DNA of 64,000 nt from Teichococcus wenyumeiae. GTDB lineage: Bacteria > Pseudomonadota > Alphaproteobacteria > Acetobacterales > Acetobacteraceae. The stretch spans positions 62,001 through 126,000 of the forward strand of contig NZ_RFLX01000009.1 in assembly GCF_003696345.1 (NCBI RefSeq). Reading direction: 5' to 3'. A program made the translations under genes and the position numbers. Positions 1 through 11,310 of this stretch are shown here, piece after piece. Each line of letters opens with the position of its first letter. Position 1 is the first letter of the stretch. Under the pieces are notes generated by a model. That model did not search any database. It worked only from the letters and a program-made list of their open reading frames with translations, and had not been told where the DNA came from.

Positions 1-3000
1 GCCGGAACCGGCGCGGGGGCCGGTGCCGGCGCAGCCTCGGCCACGGCGGGCGCAGGCGCGGCGGCAGGAACCTCCGGCACAGGCTCGGCGGCAGCGGCTT
101 CCGGCGCGGGCGCAGCGGCGGCGCGCTTGGGGGCGCGGCGACGGCTGGGCTTGGCCGGCGCCACTTCCGCGGCGGCCACCACCGCCTCGGCGGCAGCGGG
201 CGCGGCTTCGGCGGCGGCAGGCGCAGCCTCGGCGGCGGGAGCCTCAGCGACGGCAGCGGCGGCCTTGCGGCCACGCGGCGCACGCGGGGCCTTGGGCTCG
301 GCCTTCGGCTTGGCGGCGCGGCGGGCGCGCGGCTTGGCCGGGGCCTCGGCTTCCGGCTGCGGCTCCGCCGCCGCTTCCGGCGCGGCGGGCTCGGGAGCGG
401 GCTGCGCCACAGGCTCGGCCGCTGCCTCAGGCACCGGGGCCGCCTCGGCGGGCGGCGCCGTCACCGGCTCCTGCGCCTCGGGGGCCACGGCTTCCGGCGC
501 CTGGGGCTCCGGCGACACGGGGGTCACTGGGGCAGCCGGACGCAGCGCCGCTTCCTCGGCCGCCGCCATGGCGTCGAAGATGTCCTCCAGCGAGCCGCTC
601 GCGAAGGGGTTGGCTGGCGTCGGGCCGACATAGCGCGGCGCTTCCGGTGCCTGGGCCGGCGCGGGCGCCGCCGCGACCTCGTCGTTGCGGAAGCGGTTGG
701 CGCCACGGCGGCCACGGCGGCGGATGCCACCCTCCTCGCCATTGCGGCGGAAGTTGCCTTCCTCCTGGCGGCGCGGGCCACGGTCGTCGCGGCGCGGCTC
801 GGCTGCCACCGGCACGGGGGCGGGCTCGGCTTCCGGCGCGGCGGTGGCCTCGGCCTGCGGGACCTCCTCCTCGCCTTCCTCGGCATCGCCCTCGGCTTCC
901 GCCTCGGCGGCCTCCTGGGCCGTCATCGGCGTGCCGTCCTCGCGGCGGCCACCACGGCGGCGGCGGCGGCGGCGGCGCTTGCGGCCCTCGCCCTCGGCGC
1001 CATTCTCAGCCTGCGGCGCGGCAACGGCGGCGGCCTCGGCACGCGGCGCGGCCTCCTCCGGCACCACGGCCTCGGCTTCCTCCTCGACCGGCAGCGGCTC
1101 GGGCGCGTAGTCCATGCGCAGCGCGCTGGGGCCGGAGACGGGCTCGGCCACCAGTTGCTGCCTGGTGCGCTCGATCCGCAGCTGCGGCGGGATCAGCTTG
1201 GGGTCGGGCTCGAAGAGCACGGCCATGCCGTAGCGCTCCTCGATCTGCGCCAGGCGGTCGCGCTTGCGGTTCAGCAGGTGCAGCGCCAGCTCCGGCGCCA
1301 CATGCACGCAGATCTCGGCGGCCTTGCGCTTGCCGCCCTCTTCCTCGATCGCGCGCAGCACCTGCAGCGCGGCGCTGTCCGGGCTGCGGACGATGCCCAG
1401 GCCCTGGCAGTGCTTGCAGGTCTCGAAGGAATGCTCGGTGACGCTGGGGCGCAGCCGCTGGCGGCTCATCTCCAGCAGGCCGAAATGGCTGATGCGGCCG
1501 ACCTGGATGCGGGCGCGGTCGGTCTTCAGCGCCTCCTTCAGCCGGCGCTCCACCTGCGCGTCGTTGCGCGAGGCCTCCATGTCGATGAAGTCGATGACGA
1601 TCAGGCCGGCCAGGTCGCGCAGCCGCAGCTGGCGGGCAATTTCCTCCGCCGCCTCGCAGTTGGTGCGCAGCGCCGTGTCCTCGATATGCCGGTCGCGCGT
1701 GGCGCGGCCCGAGTTCACGTCGATGGAAACCAGCGCCTCGGTCTGGTTGATGACGATGTAGCCGCCGGACTTCAGCTGCACGATCGGCGACATCATCGCG
1801 TCGAGCTGCGCGTCCACCCCGTTGCGGGCAAAGAGCGGCGTCGGGTCGCGGTGCAGGCGGATCTTGCGCTCGTGCTGCGGCATCAGCATGCGCATGAAGT
1901 CGCGGGCCTGGCGGTAGGCGTCCTCGCCCTCGATCTGGATTTCCTCGATGCCCGTGCTGAACACGTCGCGGATCGAGCGCTTGATGAGGTCCGCTTCCTC
2001 ATAGACCAGCGCGGGCGCGGTGGATTCCATGGTGCGGTTGCGGATCTCGTCCCAGAGCCGCAGCAGGTAGTCGCCGTCGCGCACGATCTCGGGCTTGGGG
2101 CGGCTGGCGCCGGCGGTGCGGACGATCAGGCTCATGCCCTTGGGCAGGCCCACTTCCTGGATGGCGTCGCGCAGGCGCTTGCGGTCGCCGGCCGAGGTGA
2201 TCTTGCGGGAGATGCCGCCGCCGCGCGGGCTGTTTGGCATCAGCACGGAGAAGCGACCGGCGAGGCTGATATAGGTGGTCAGCGCGGCGCCCTTGTTGCC
2301 GCGCTCCTCCTTCACGACCTGCACCAGCATGATCTGCCGGCGGCGGATCACTTCCTGGATCTTGTAGTGGCGCATGAAGCGCGAGGGGATGCGGCGCTCG
2401 CGGGAGACCTCTTCCTGGTCGCCCTCATCCTTGCTGCCGCGGCCGCCCAGGGTCTCGGGCGGCGTCTCGTCCTCGTCCTGCTCGCCCTCGTCCTGGGCCA
2501 TCATGGCCTCGGCGGCGGCGAGTTCCTCGGGCGTGGCGGAGCGGGTCTCGCCATGCACCGACATCGGCTGGGCACGGCCGGGCGGAACATCCTCCCGCGG
2601 CAGCGTCTCGGCATCCGGGTTGTCGGCGGGCTCATCGCCCGGCAGGGGCTGCGGCTGGGCCGGCGGCCGCGGGGCCAGGGCCTCCACCGGATGCACATCC
2701 TCCGGCGCCACATGGCGCGGGTTGGCGTCCTCGGGCTCGACAGATTCGGTGAAGACGGAGGGATTGGCGGCGGCGCCCTCGGTGGCGGCGAGGCGCTCGG
2801 CCTCGTCGGCATCGGCGATGGCCTCGATCTCCGCCACCATGGCGTCGGCCTCGGCCTCGGTCACTTCCTCGGCGTCGTCGTCTTCCTCATCCGCCTCGGC
2901 GGCCTGCATCTCCAGCAGGCGCTGACGGTCGGCGACGGGGATCTGGTAATAGTCGGGATGGATCTCGCCGAAGGCGAGGAAGCCGTGGCGGTTGCCGCCA

Positions 3001-3182
3001 TATTCCACGAAGGCCGCCTGAAGGCTGGGCTCCACCCGGACCACCTTGGCCAGGTAGATATTGCCCTTCAGGGGCTTCTTGTTTTCGGTTTCGACGTCGA
3101 ATTCTTCGAGCCGGTTGCCGTCCAGCACCACCACACGGGTTTCTTCCGGGTGGGATGCATCGATCAGCATGCGCTTGGTCAT
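1..3182 (-). CDS. rne: Ribonuclease E (3' end beyond the window)
   Basis: Endoribonuclease that starts mRNA decay and processes rRNA, normally the scaffold of the degradosome. The start is the ATG at 3182, followed by MTKRMLIDASHPEE. The S1-type RNA-binding domain begins around residue 38 and is split by an acidic, low-complexity insert at about residues 95-265, then resumes at MRHYKIQ (270). The catalytic core has the motif IDVNSGR with Asp488 and IDFIDM near residue 531. The Zn-link TCKHCQ is at residues 588-593. From about residue 640 to the left edge the protein is an Ala/Pro/Glu-rich and Arg-rich disordered tail, as in other alphaproteobacterial RNase E proteins. The frame is open for all 1060 visible codons. 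The family and the enzymatic role are certain. The tail end is not seen. Confidence 0.97.
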   Translation of the reverse strand, partial: MTKRMLIDASHPEETRVVVLDGNRLEEFDVETENKKPLKGNIYLAKVVRVEPSLQAAFVEYGGNRHGFLAFGEIHPDYYQIPVADRQRLLEMQAAEADEEDDDAEEVTEAEADAMVAEIEAIADADEAERLAATEGAAANPSVFTESVEPEDANPRHVAPEDVHPVEALAPRPPAQPQPLPGDEPADNPDAETLPREDVPPGRAQPMSVHGETRSATPEELAAAEAMMAQDEGEQDEDETPPETLGGRGSKDEGDQEEVSRERRIPSRFMRHYKIQEVIRRRQIMLVQVVKEERGNKGAALTTYISLAGRFSVLMPNSPRGGGISRKITSAGDRKRLRDAIQEVGLPKGMSLIVRTAGASRPKPEIVRDGDYLLRLWDEIRNRTMESTAPALVYEEADLIKRSIRDVFSTGIEEIQIEGEDAYRQARDFMRMLMPQHERKIRLHRDPTPLFARNGVDAQLDAMMSPIVQLKSGGYIVINQTEALVSIDVNSGRATRDRHIEDTALRTNCEAAEEIARQLRLRDLAGLIVIDFIDMEASRNDAQVERRLKEALKTDRARIQVGRISHFGLLEMSRQRLRPSVTEHSFETCKHCQGLGIVRSPDSAALQVLRAIEEEGGKRKAAEICVHVAPELALHLLNRKRDRLAQIEERYGMAVLFEPDPKLIPPQLRIERTRQQLVAEPVSGPSALRMDYAPEPLPVEEEAEAVVPEEAAPRAEAAAVAAPQAENGAEGEGRKRRRRRRRRGGRREDGTPMTAQEAAEAEAEGDAEEGEEEVPQAEATAAPEAEPAPVPVAAEPRRDDRGPRRQEEGNFRRNGEEGGIRRRGRRGANRFRNDEVAAAPAPAQAPEAPRYVGPTPANPFASGSLEDIFDAMAAAEEAALRPAAPVTPVSPEPQAPEAVAPEAQEPVTAPPAEAAPVPEAAAEPVAQPAPEPAAPEAAAEPQPEAEAPAKPRARRAAKPKAEPKAPRAPRGRKAAAAVAEAPAAEAAPAAAEAAPAAAEAVVAAAEVAPAKPSRRRAPKRAAAAPAPEAAAAEPVPEVPAAAPAPAVAEAAPAPAPAPVP

Positions 3183-3877
3183 GAACCGGGATGCTCCGTG
3201 CCGCCGGCGCCGATGGGCGAAGGGCGGCAGCAATGGGTGGGCATGCCCGAGTGAGCAGTGTGGATCAGGCGGCGCGGCGATACACAGGCCATGCGGCTGC
3301 GATCCGACCTCTCTACTCGGCGGGCCGGTGCCCCGTGATGCCGGGGACGGCCCTGTTGTGTGCGCGCCACGCGCGAGCCCCGTGCAGCCTGGGCGGCCGC
3401 AAAAGGCGGCACCGGCAGGCGCGGGCGGGCCAGCGGACAGACGTGGGATGCGGGCGGCGGGCTGAATGACAGGCCTCGACACCCCCTCCTCGCCATTGTG
3501 CGGCACCGGTGGAGCGGACGGTCGGAAACCCGGCAGAAGCGGGAAACGGGACCCCGCGTCATCGCGGGGGCACAGCCCGGTGCCGGAGGAATCCTTCGGG
3601 CCGCCCTGATCCGGCGCCGCCGCCAAGCTGGCGGGGTGACACCGGGAACAGGCCGGGCGGCCGCGCCCAAAACCTCCACCGGCGGCACTGACCGCCGGGG
3701 CAATGCACAATAGGCGTGTCATTCCTGTTCCACAAGGCTGCGGCACGTTCAGATGTTACATTCGGTAAAGCCGTGACGACGCTGTATTATCGTATAGGTT
3801 AGGTCATGCAGGGTTCCGTCGGGGGGCGGAGCCATGCGTGAGGATTCGTGGATTGGCTTCAGGGGGGAGCATAGGCC
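3183..3877. other. rne-amidase divergent intergenic region
   Basis: About 695 bases without a convincing gene. Most of it is probably the long 5' untranslated leader of rne on the minus strand. It contains hairpins able to form in RNA at 3322-3353 (GGGCCG/CGGCCC plus an inner CCCCG/CGGGG) and 3552-3569 (CCCCGCG-TCAT-CGCGGGG). The stretch 3700-3800 is clearly AT-richer and holds the candidate promoters. A plus-strand TATTAT at 3785-3790 could be the -10 of the amidase promoter, but its -35 is poor. Confidence 0.6.
3707..3735 (-). promoter_or_regulatory. Candidate sigma-70 promoter of rne
   Basis: On the minus strand, TTGTGG (3730-3735) and TATTGT (3707-3712) are separated by exactly 17 bases in the only AT-rich part of the gap. 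Transcription from here would give rne a leader of about 515 bases. E. coli rne is also known for a long leader through which RNase E autoregulates its own mRNA. Confidence 0.45.
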
Positions 3878-4678
3878 ATGCCGTTTTCATGCAGCCGCAG
3901 ACGGCTGCTGCAACTCGCCTTCGGAATGGTGGCGGCGGGGGCACCGGGGCTGGCCGAGGCCGCACCGCGCCGGCGTGCCGCGCCCTTGCCGCTGGTGGTG
4001 CTGGACCCCGGGCACGGCGGCAAGGACCCGGGCACCATTGGTGTCACCGGCACGCATGAGAAGCGCATCACCCTGGCCGCGGCGCAGGAGCTGAAGAAGC
4101 GGCTGGAGGCTACCGGCCGCTGCCGCGTCGCCCTGACCCGCAGCCGGGATGTCTTCGTGCCGTTGAGCGGCCGCGTGGATTTCGCCCGCCGGCGGGAGGC
4201 CGCGCTCTTTGTTTCGCTGCATGCCGACAGCGCGCCCGGCGCGCGCGGGGCCAGCGTCTATACCTTGTCCGACCGCGCCTCCGACTCGCTCTCAGCCGGG
4301 CTGGCGCAGCGGGAGAACCGGGCCGACCTGCGCGGCGGGCTGCGCCTGCCACCGGTCTCGCCGGAGGTGGAGCGCATCCTTTTCTCCCTGGTGCGGCAGG
4401 AAACCCGCGCCGGCTCCGCCCGCATGGCGGCGCAGGTGGTGCGCAGCCTGGGCGGCACCGTGCCGCTGCTGCCCAATACCCACCGCCAGGCCGCCTTCGC
4501 CGTGCTGAAGGCACCGGACATCCCTTCCGTGCTGGTGGAAATGGGATTCCTGTCCGACCGGCGGGACGAAGCGGACCTGAAGCGCCCCGCCCACCGCGCC
4601 AAGGTGGCCAGGGCGCTGGCAGAGGGCATCCATGGCTGGCTGGTGCGCCGCGAGGCCGGGCTGAGCACCGCCGGCTGA
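3878..4678 (+). CDS. N-acetylmuramoyl-L-alanine amidase (Amidase_3)
   Basis: Periplasmic zinc amidase that cuts the peptide from N-acetylmuramic acid in murein, typically during cell separation. The 266-residue protein starts with SRRRLLQLAFG, a twin-arginine or Sec signal ending near AEA (29). The Amidase_3 domain follows directly, with LDPGHGGKDPG (zinc His46), Glu61, SLHAD (His115) and the catalytic VLVEMGF (Glu221). There is no separate AMIN or peptidoglycan-binding domain, so it is a short AmiA/AmiC-like enzyme. A GGGGGGAG stretch precedes the ATG. It is divergent from rne and convergent with secA. Confidence 0.93.
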   Translation: MPFSCSRRRLLQLAFGMVAAGAPGLAEAAPRRRAAPLPLVVLDPGHGGKDPGTIGVTGTHEKRITLAAAQELKKRLEATGRCRVALTRSRDVFVPLSGRVDFARRREAALFVSLHADSAPGARGASVYTLSDRASDSLSAGLAQRENRADLRGGLRLPPVSPEVERILFSLVRQETRAGSARMAAQVVRSLGGTVPLLPNTHRQAAFAVLKAPDIPSVLVEMGFLSDRRDEADLKRPAHRAKVARALAEGIHGWLVRREAGLSTAG

Positions 4679-4694
4679 GAAGGCTGAAATGAGA

Positions 4695-4718
4695 AAGGGC
4701 GGGGTTTCCCCCGCCCTT
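4695..4718. terminator. Bidirectional terminator between amidase and secA
   Basis: Perfect 10-bp stem AAGGGCGGGG / CCCCGCCCTT with a TTTC loop, between the stop of the amidase (4678) and the stop of secA (4725). It sits where two converging transcripts should end. Confidence 0.75.
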
Positions 4719-4724
4719 CGCGCT

Positions 4725-7466
<2,742 letters not shown>

Positions 7467-7754
7467 GGTGCTTCGAGTCTCTCCGAGAGCCGGGGCCCAC
7501 CCCTTTTCCCCCGGAAAAACCGAAAGCCGCGCCGGGCCAAGCCCCGTGCGACCCGGGGGCGGGCAACAGGCTACGTCACGCGCACAGATAGGCGGGGCCT
7601 GGGCCAGGGTCAACGAAGGGCACCTTCAATATGGTGCGGCCCCTCCCTTTCCTGCGGCGCCCGAGGCCTGGCCAGCCGCCGCCGATCCCATTTGCCGGCG
7701 GCCCCGCTCTGCGCCATCTTGCGCCCTCCCCCGCCGGGAAGGCACATCCTCTCC

Positions 7755-8690
7755 ATGCGTTCATCTGCCCTTATCCTCCCCCTTCTGCTCGCGGCCGCCC
7801 AGCCGGCCCTGGCCCAGGGCACTCCGCCGGCTTCTGCCCCACAGCCCCCGGCCGCCACCGCCCCGGCCCAGCCCGCCGCGGCGGACCCGCTGGTGGCCCG
7901 CGTGGACGGACAGGAGATTCGCCGCAGCGAGGTGCAGGCCGCCATCGCCGAGCTGCCGCCCGAACTGCGCTCAGCGCCGGAGAGCGTGCTCTCCCCGCTG
8001 GTGATCGACCAGATGATCACCCAGAAGGCGCTGGTGGCCGCCGCCCGCGCCCAGAAGCTGCAGGACCAGCCCGAGGTGCAGGCCCGCCTGAAGCGCGCCG
8101 AGGAGCAGGAGCTGCAACAGGCCCTGCTGCGCCAGGAAATCGCGCCCAAGCTGACGGACGAGGCGCTGCGCGCCCGCTATGCCCGCGATATCGCCGGCAA
8201 GCCCGGCGAGGAAGAGGTGCATGCCCGCCATATCCTGGTGAGCAGCGAGGAGGAGGCCAAGAAGGTGGAGGCCGAGGTGCGCAAGCCCGGCGCCGACTTC
8301 GCCGCCATCGCCCGCACCCGCTCCACCGGCCCGGGCACTGAGCAGGGCGGCGACCTCGGCTTCTTTAAGAAGAGCGACATGGTGCCGGAATTCGCCGAGG
8401 CCGCCTTCGCCATGAAGCCGGGCGAGATCAGCAAGCCCGTGCGTTCCCCCTTCGGCTGGCACGTGATCAAGGTCGAGGCCCGCCGCACCGCCGAGGCACC
8501 GTCCTTCGAGGACAGCCTGGAGACGCTGCGCCAGGCCGCCTTCGACGAGACGGTGCAGGATACCGTCAACCGCGTCCGCGCTGCCGCCAAGGTGGAGCGC
8601 TTCAACGAGGACGGCACGCCGCGCGCGGCGGAAAAGCCCGCGCCCTCGTTGCTGGATGGCGCCACGCCGCCGCCGGCCCAGCGCCGCTGA
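7755..8690 (+). CDS. Parvulin-type peptidyl-prolyl cis-trans isomerase
   Basis: Predicted periplasmic foldase that isomerises X-Pro bonds in exported proteins. 311 residues. A Sec signal peptide [21 protein letters not shown] is followed by an Ala/Pro linker, a helical SurA/PrsA-like N-terminal region (about 50-150) and one parvulin domain (about 150-250) with [13 protein letters not shown] and [16 protein letters not shown]. The start at 7755 is chosen because it places the signal peptide at the N-terminus; an upstream in-frame start at 7692 would bury it. Its position next to secA fits a role in handling secreted proteins. Confidence 0.9.
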   Translation: MRSSALILPLLLAAAQPALAQGTPPASAPQPPAATAPAQPAAADPLVARVDGQEIRRSEVQAAIAELPPELRSAPESVLSPLVIDQMITQKALVAAARAQKLQDQPEVQARLKRAEEQELQQALLRQEIAPKLTDEALRARYARDIAGKPGEEEVHARHILVSSEEEAKKVEAEVRKPGADFAAIARTRSTGPGTEQGGDLGFFKKSDMVPEFAEAAFAMKPGEISKPVRSPFGWHVIKVEARRTAEAPSFEDSLETLRQAAFDETVQDTVNRVRAAAKVERFNEDGTPRAAEKPAPSLLDGATPPPAQRR

Positions 8691-8763
8691 ATACCCTGGC
8701 GGTGCGCCACCCGGCGCGCCGCCCCTCCCTGCCCCGCGAACCGAATACCTGAGGACTTGGCCC

Positions 8764-10002
8764 ATGGCCGGTAAGGACCTGCCCACCTCCCCCCTCGCCA
8801 TGCCGCTGCCGGCCGTGCCGCCGGTGGCCGGCGTGCGCCTCGGCGTCGCCGCCGCGGGCATCCGATACAAGGGCCGGCCGGACCTGACGATGTTCGAATT
8901 CGTCCCGGGCACCACGGTGGCCGGCGTCTTCACGCTCAACAAGTGCCCTGGCGCGCCGGTGGACTGGTGCCGCGCGGCGCTGAAGGGCGGCAAGGCGCGC
9001 GCGCTGGTGGTGAATGCCGGCAATGCCAATGTTTTCACCGGCAAGCTGGGCCGCGATGCCGTGCAGGCCACGGCGGATGCCGCCGCCAAGCTGGTGGGCT
9101 GCAAGGCGAAGGAGGTCTTCCTCGCCTCCACCGGCGTGATCGGCGAGCCGCTGCCGCATGAGAAGCTGACCGCCGCCCTGCCCGCACTGTTTGGCAAGCT
9201 GCGTGACAACAACTGGGAAGACGCCGCGCGCGGCATCATGACCACCGACACCTTCCCCAAGGCCTGCGTGCGGAAGGCGATGATCGGCGAGACGGAAGTC
9301 ACCATCGCCGGCATCGCCAAGGGCAGCGGCATGGTGGCGCCGGACATGGCGACGATGCTCTGCTTCATTGCCACCGACGCCAAGATCCCGGCGGCGGCGC
9401 TGCAGGCGGCGCTGAAGAAGGGCACCGACGCCAGCTTCAACCGCACCACGGTGGATTCCGACACGTCCACCAGCGACACCGTGCTGGTCTTCGCCACCGG
9501 CCAGGCCAAGCACCCGCGCGTGCCGGCCGAGGGCGGGCCGATGCTGCGGGACTTCGTGAAGGCGCTGCACGAGCTGCTGCTGGACCTGGCGCTGCAGGTG
9601 GTGCGCGATGGCGAGGGCGCGCAGAAGTTCATCCGCATCGACGTGACCGGCGCCACCACCGCGCGCTCGGCGCAGCGGATCGCCATGGCCATCGCCAATT
9701 CGCCGCTGGTGAAGACCGCCATCGCGGGCGAGGACGCCAACTGGGGCCGCATCGTCATGGCGGTGGGCAAGGCGGGCGAGCCGGCGGACCGCGACAAGCT
9801 CTCCGTCGCCGTGGGCGGCACCTGGATGGCGCGCGACGGCGGCGTAGTGCCCGGCTATGACGAGACGCCGGTGGTGGCCCATATGAAGGGCCGAGAGATC
9901 GAGATCACCGTCGATATCGGCCTGGGCCGCGGCAAGGGCACCGCCTGGACCTGCGATCTGACGCATGGCTACATCGACATCAACGGGTCGTACCGTAGCT
10001 AA
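8764..10002 (+). CDS. argJ: Bifunctional ornithine acetyltransferase / N-acetylglutamate synthase
   Basis: Transfers acetyl from N-acetylornithine to glutamate in the cyclic arginine pathway. It may also make N-acetylglutamate from acetyl-CoA. 412 residues. The precursor cuts itself inside [14 protein letters not shown], where Thr197 becomes the N-terminal nucleophile of the beta chain. The start is the ATG at 8764 with GAGG upstream; the frame is open further left but that part overlaps the foldase gene. The C-terminus [14 protein letters not shown]...INGSYRS is complete. Its coding DNA (9886-9987) is repeated in diverged form at 11016-11103, which suggests that a mobile element once integrated here. 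Confidence 0.95.
   Translation: MAGKDLPTSPLAMPLPAVPPVAGVRLGVAAAGIRYKGRPDLTMFEFVPGTTVAGVFTLNKCPGAPVDWCRAALKGGKARALVVNAGNANVFTGKLGRDAVQATADAAAKLVGCKAKEVFLASTGVIGEPLPHEKLTAALPALFGKLRDNNWEDAARGIMTTDTFPKACVRKAMIGETEVTIAGIAKGSGMVAPDMATMLCFIATDAKIPAAALQAALKKGTDASFNRTTVDSDTSTSDTVLVFATGQAKHPRVPAEGGPMLRDFVKALHELLLDLALQVVRDGEGAQKFIRIDVTGATTARSAQRIAMAIANSPLVKTAIAGEDANWGRIVMAVGKAGEPADRDKLSVAVGGTWMARDGGVVPGYDETPVVAHMKGREIEITVDIGLGRGKGTAWTCDLTHGYIDINGSYRS
9886..9987 (+). repeat. argJ 3'-end direct repeat, functional copy
   Basis: The last part of argJ matches 11016-11103 in the same orientation, about four bases in five by eye, with gaps of 6, 2 and 3 bases in the second copy. Shared blocks include GGATCGAGATCACC-like and TGCCTGGACCTG-like strings. 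This copy completes the argJ reading frame. Confidence 0.8.
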
Positions 10003-10070
10003 GGCAAAAAAACAGCCTCTTAGCAGGCTTGCAAGCACCTTCATCGGCCCCTTGCCTTCTGCCGGGTTGA

Positions 10071-10463
10071 AACACATCCCGCGCGGACGGCATGGGCAAG
10101 GCGATAGGTGCAGGCCTTGAACGGATCTGGGTTGAGATGCGGCGCCGGGCGGATCTCCGCTCCTCCATGACCATTCATGGATTGCGAGCAGCATCCATCG
10201 CGCGGGCGTAGCGGCCCGGGCTTCTGCTAGCCACCGTCGCTGCCATGGCGGGCCACGAGAGCGCAGGGACGCGCCCTGCGCCATTATACCGCGTTGGGAT
10301 CATGAGAAGTCCCGAGGCAGTTCGCAGGATGACATCCTGGATCACCCGGACGCAGCCGAGTTGGCCGCCCTCCAACCTTCCGAAGACCTGCCAGCCTCCA
10401 CTCCACCCCTTACGTGTGGAGTCCCTTACACAGCTCCAGGTGAAGGCCCCCGGCATCAGATGA
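10071..10463 (+). pseudogene. Tyrosine integrase remnant (C-terminal half, one internal stop)
   Basis: One plus-strand frame, broken by a single TAG at 10209, encodes the catalytic end of a phage-type tyrosine recombinase. Before the stop it reads LERIWVEMRRRADL and MTIHGLRAASIA, giving the HxxR box (His codon 10176, Arg codon 10185). After the stop it reads LLLATVAAMAGHESAG (second His at 10254), APLYRV (Tyr codon 10287) and EAVRRM. The spacings R to H (23 residues) and H to Y (11 residues) fit the family. The N-terminal half and first catalytic Arg are missing. It lies directly after argJ and before a second copy of the argJ 3' end, as expected for an element that used this site. An A-rich run at 10006-10012 next to a 5-bp stem could be a weak minus-strand terminator. 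Confidence 0.75.
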
Positions 10464-10705
10464 TCAGTACGGCGCAACTATCGTAGTAGATTCTTCAGTA
10501 GCATCTGGCCTGAAACCGCCGATCCCCGACCAAGACCGGGCCATTCGAACAGCCACCGAATAATCGCACCGAAGCTTAGAAACAGCCGTCCCTGCCTTTG
10601 CCAATCGGGTCGACTCTCGCCAAACTTGGGCGTTTACGCCACGTCTGAACCTTATTCAGGCCTTCATCGTTCTCCAGGACGTACTGAACAACCGGGAGAA
10701 CAGCC

Positions 10706-11017
10706 TTGAGAATTGCGAAGCTTCTTCTGCTGGCCATGACCGGAGCGGTCCTGACAGCCCCCCTCACCTCAGCCATCGCTGACCCATGGAAGGATGAGAG
10801 TGGCCACGGCCGCTATGAGCGGCGCTGGGAGCGGCATGAGGAGCGTCGCTGGCGCGAGCGGGAACGTCGGGCTGAGCGCCATTGGCGCTATGAGCAGCGG
10901 GAGCGTCACGCAGAGCGCGAACGGTACAGAGCTTATGAACAAGGCCGCCGGGATGGCTATCGCGAAGGCGCAAACCGCAACCCGCTGGAGGCAATCGGCC
11001 AACTTCTGTCGCAATAA
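10706..11017 (+). CDS. Small secreted Arg/Glu-rich protein
   Basis: 103 residues, function unknown. It starts at TTG (10706) with GGGAG 10 bases upstream. This start gives a good Sec signal peptide, MRIAKLLLLAMTGAVLTAPLTSAIA, whereas the first ATG at 10738 would cut it. The mature part is dominated by Arg, Glu, His and Trp in a repetitive helix-like pattern (RRWERHEERRWRERERRAE), ending GRRDGYREGANRNPLEAIGQLL. It resembles small basic envelope proteins often annotated as hypothetical. It sits inside the argJ-flanked scar, in DNA less GC-rich than its surroundings, and is probably passenger cargo of the lost element. Confidence 0.7.
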   Translation: MRIAKLLLLAMTGAVLTAPLTSAIADPWKDESGHGRYERRWERHEERRWRERERRAERHWRYEQRERHAERERYRAYEQGRRDGYREGANRNPLEAIGQLLSQ

Positions 11018-11103
11018 GGGCCGGTGGATCGAGATCACCATCGATCGGGGCCACGGCAAGGCGACTGCCTGGACCTGAAGCCTGACGTATGGGTATCGAC
11101 GGG
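11016..11103 (+). pseudogene. Displaced, decayed copy of the argJ 3' end
   Basis: Translating in the frame that overlaps the small-protein gene gives GRWIEITIDRGHGKATAWT then a stop. ArgJ itself has [21 protein letters not shown] at the same place. Small deletions and a stop show that it no longer encodes anything useful. It is the second arm of a direct repeat enclosing the integrase remnant and the small secreted protein gene. Confidence 0.8.
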
Positions 11104-11252
11104 CCGGGTTCAATCGTAACGGCCCAGGGCGCAGGACTCGCCGCCTCCGGCGCGCCCGGTCCGGTACTTCTCCGCAGTTCACGGGGACAGGGCTGTTGAC
11201 GGTCGCGTGGGCAGCCTGCTCAGGGTTCTGGACAAGGCGGAAGGGCAGCAAC

Positions 11253-11291
11253 GACGAAGGGCGGCGTGGTCAACCCGCGCCGCCCTTCGTC
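11253..11291 (-). terminator. accA terminator
   Basis: Perfect 14-bp inverted repeat GACGAAGGGCGGCG / CGCCGCCCTTCGTC with an 11-base loop, 20 bases past the accA stop. Confidence 0.75.
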
Positions 11292-11310
11292 ACCGGGACA
11301 ACGACGCGGT

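Noticed and set aside
1-640. Repetitive GC-rich stretch that could be taken for tandem repeats or a CRISPR-like array
   Set aside because: It is the low-complexity Ala/Pro/Glu coding sequence of the RNase E tail. Units are irregular and in frame, with no spacers.
1155-3254. Long plus-strand open frame opposite rne (699 codons), with further His/Gln/Ala-rich frames opposite secA (4689-7454), cobS-cobT (17918-20980) and hldE-dgt (31076-33997)
   Set aside because: They mirror the codon pattern of well-identified genes on the other strand, have no recognisable domains or ribosome sites, and arise because high GC removes stop codons.
10175-10477. 100-codon minus-strand frame after argJ
   Set aside because: It lies antisense to the integrase remnant, has no domain or ribosome site, and the plus-strand frame explains the sequence better.
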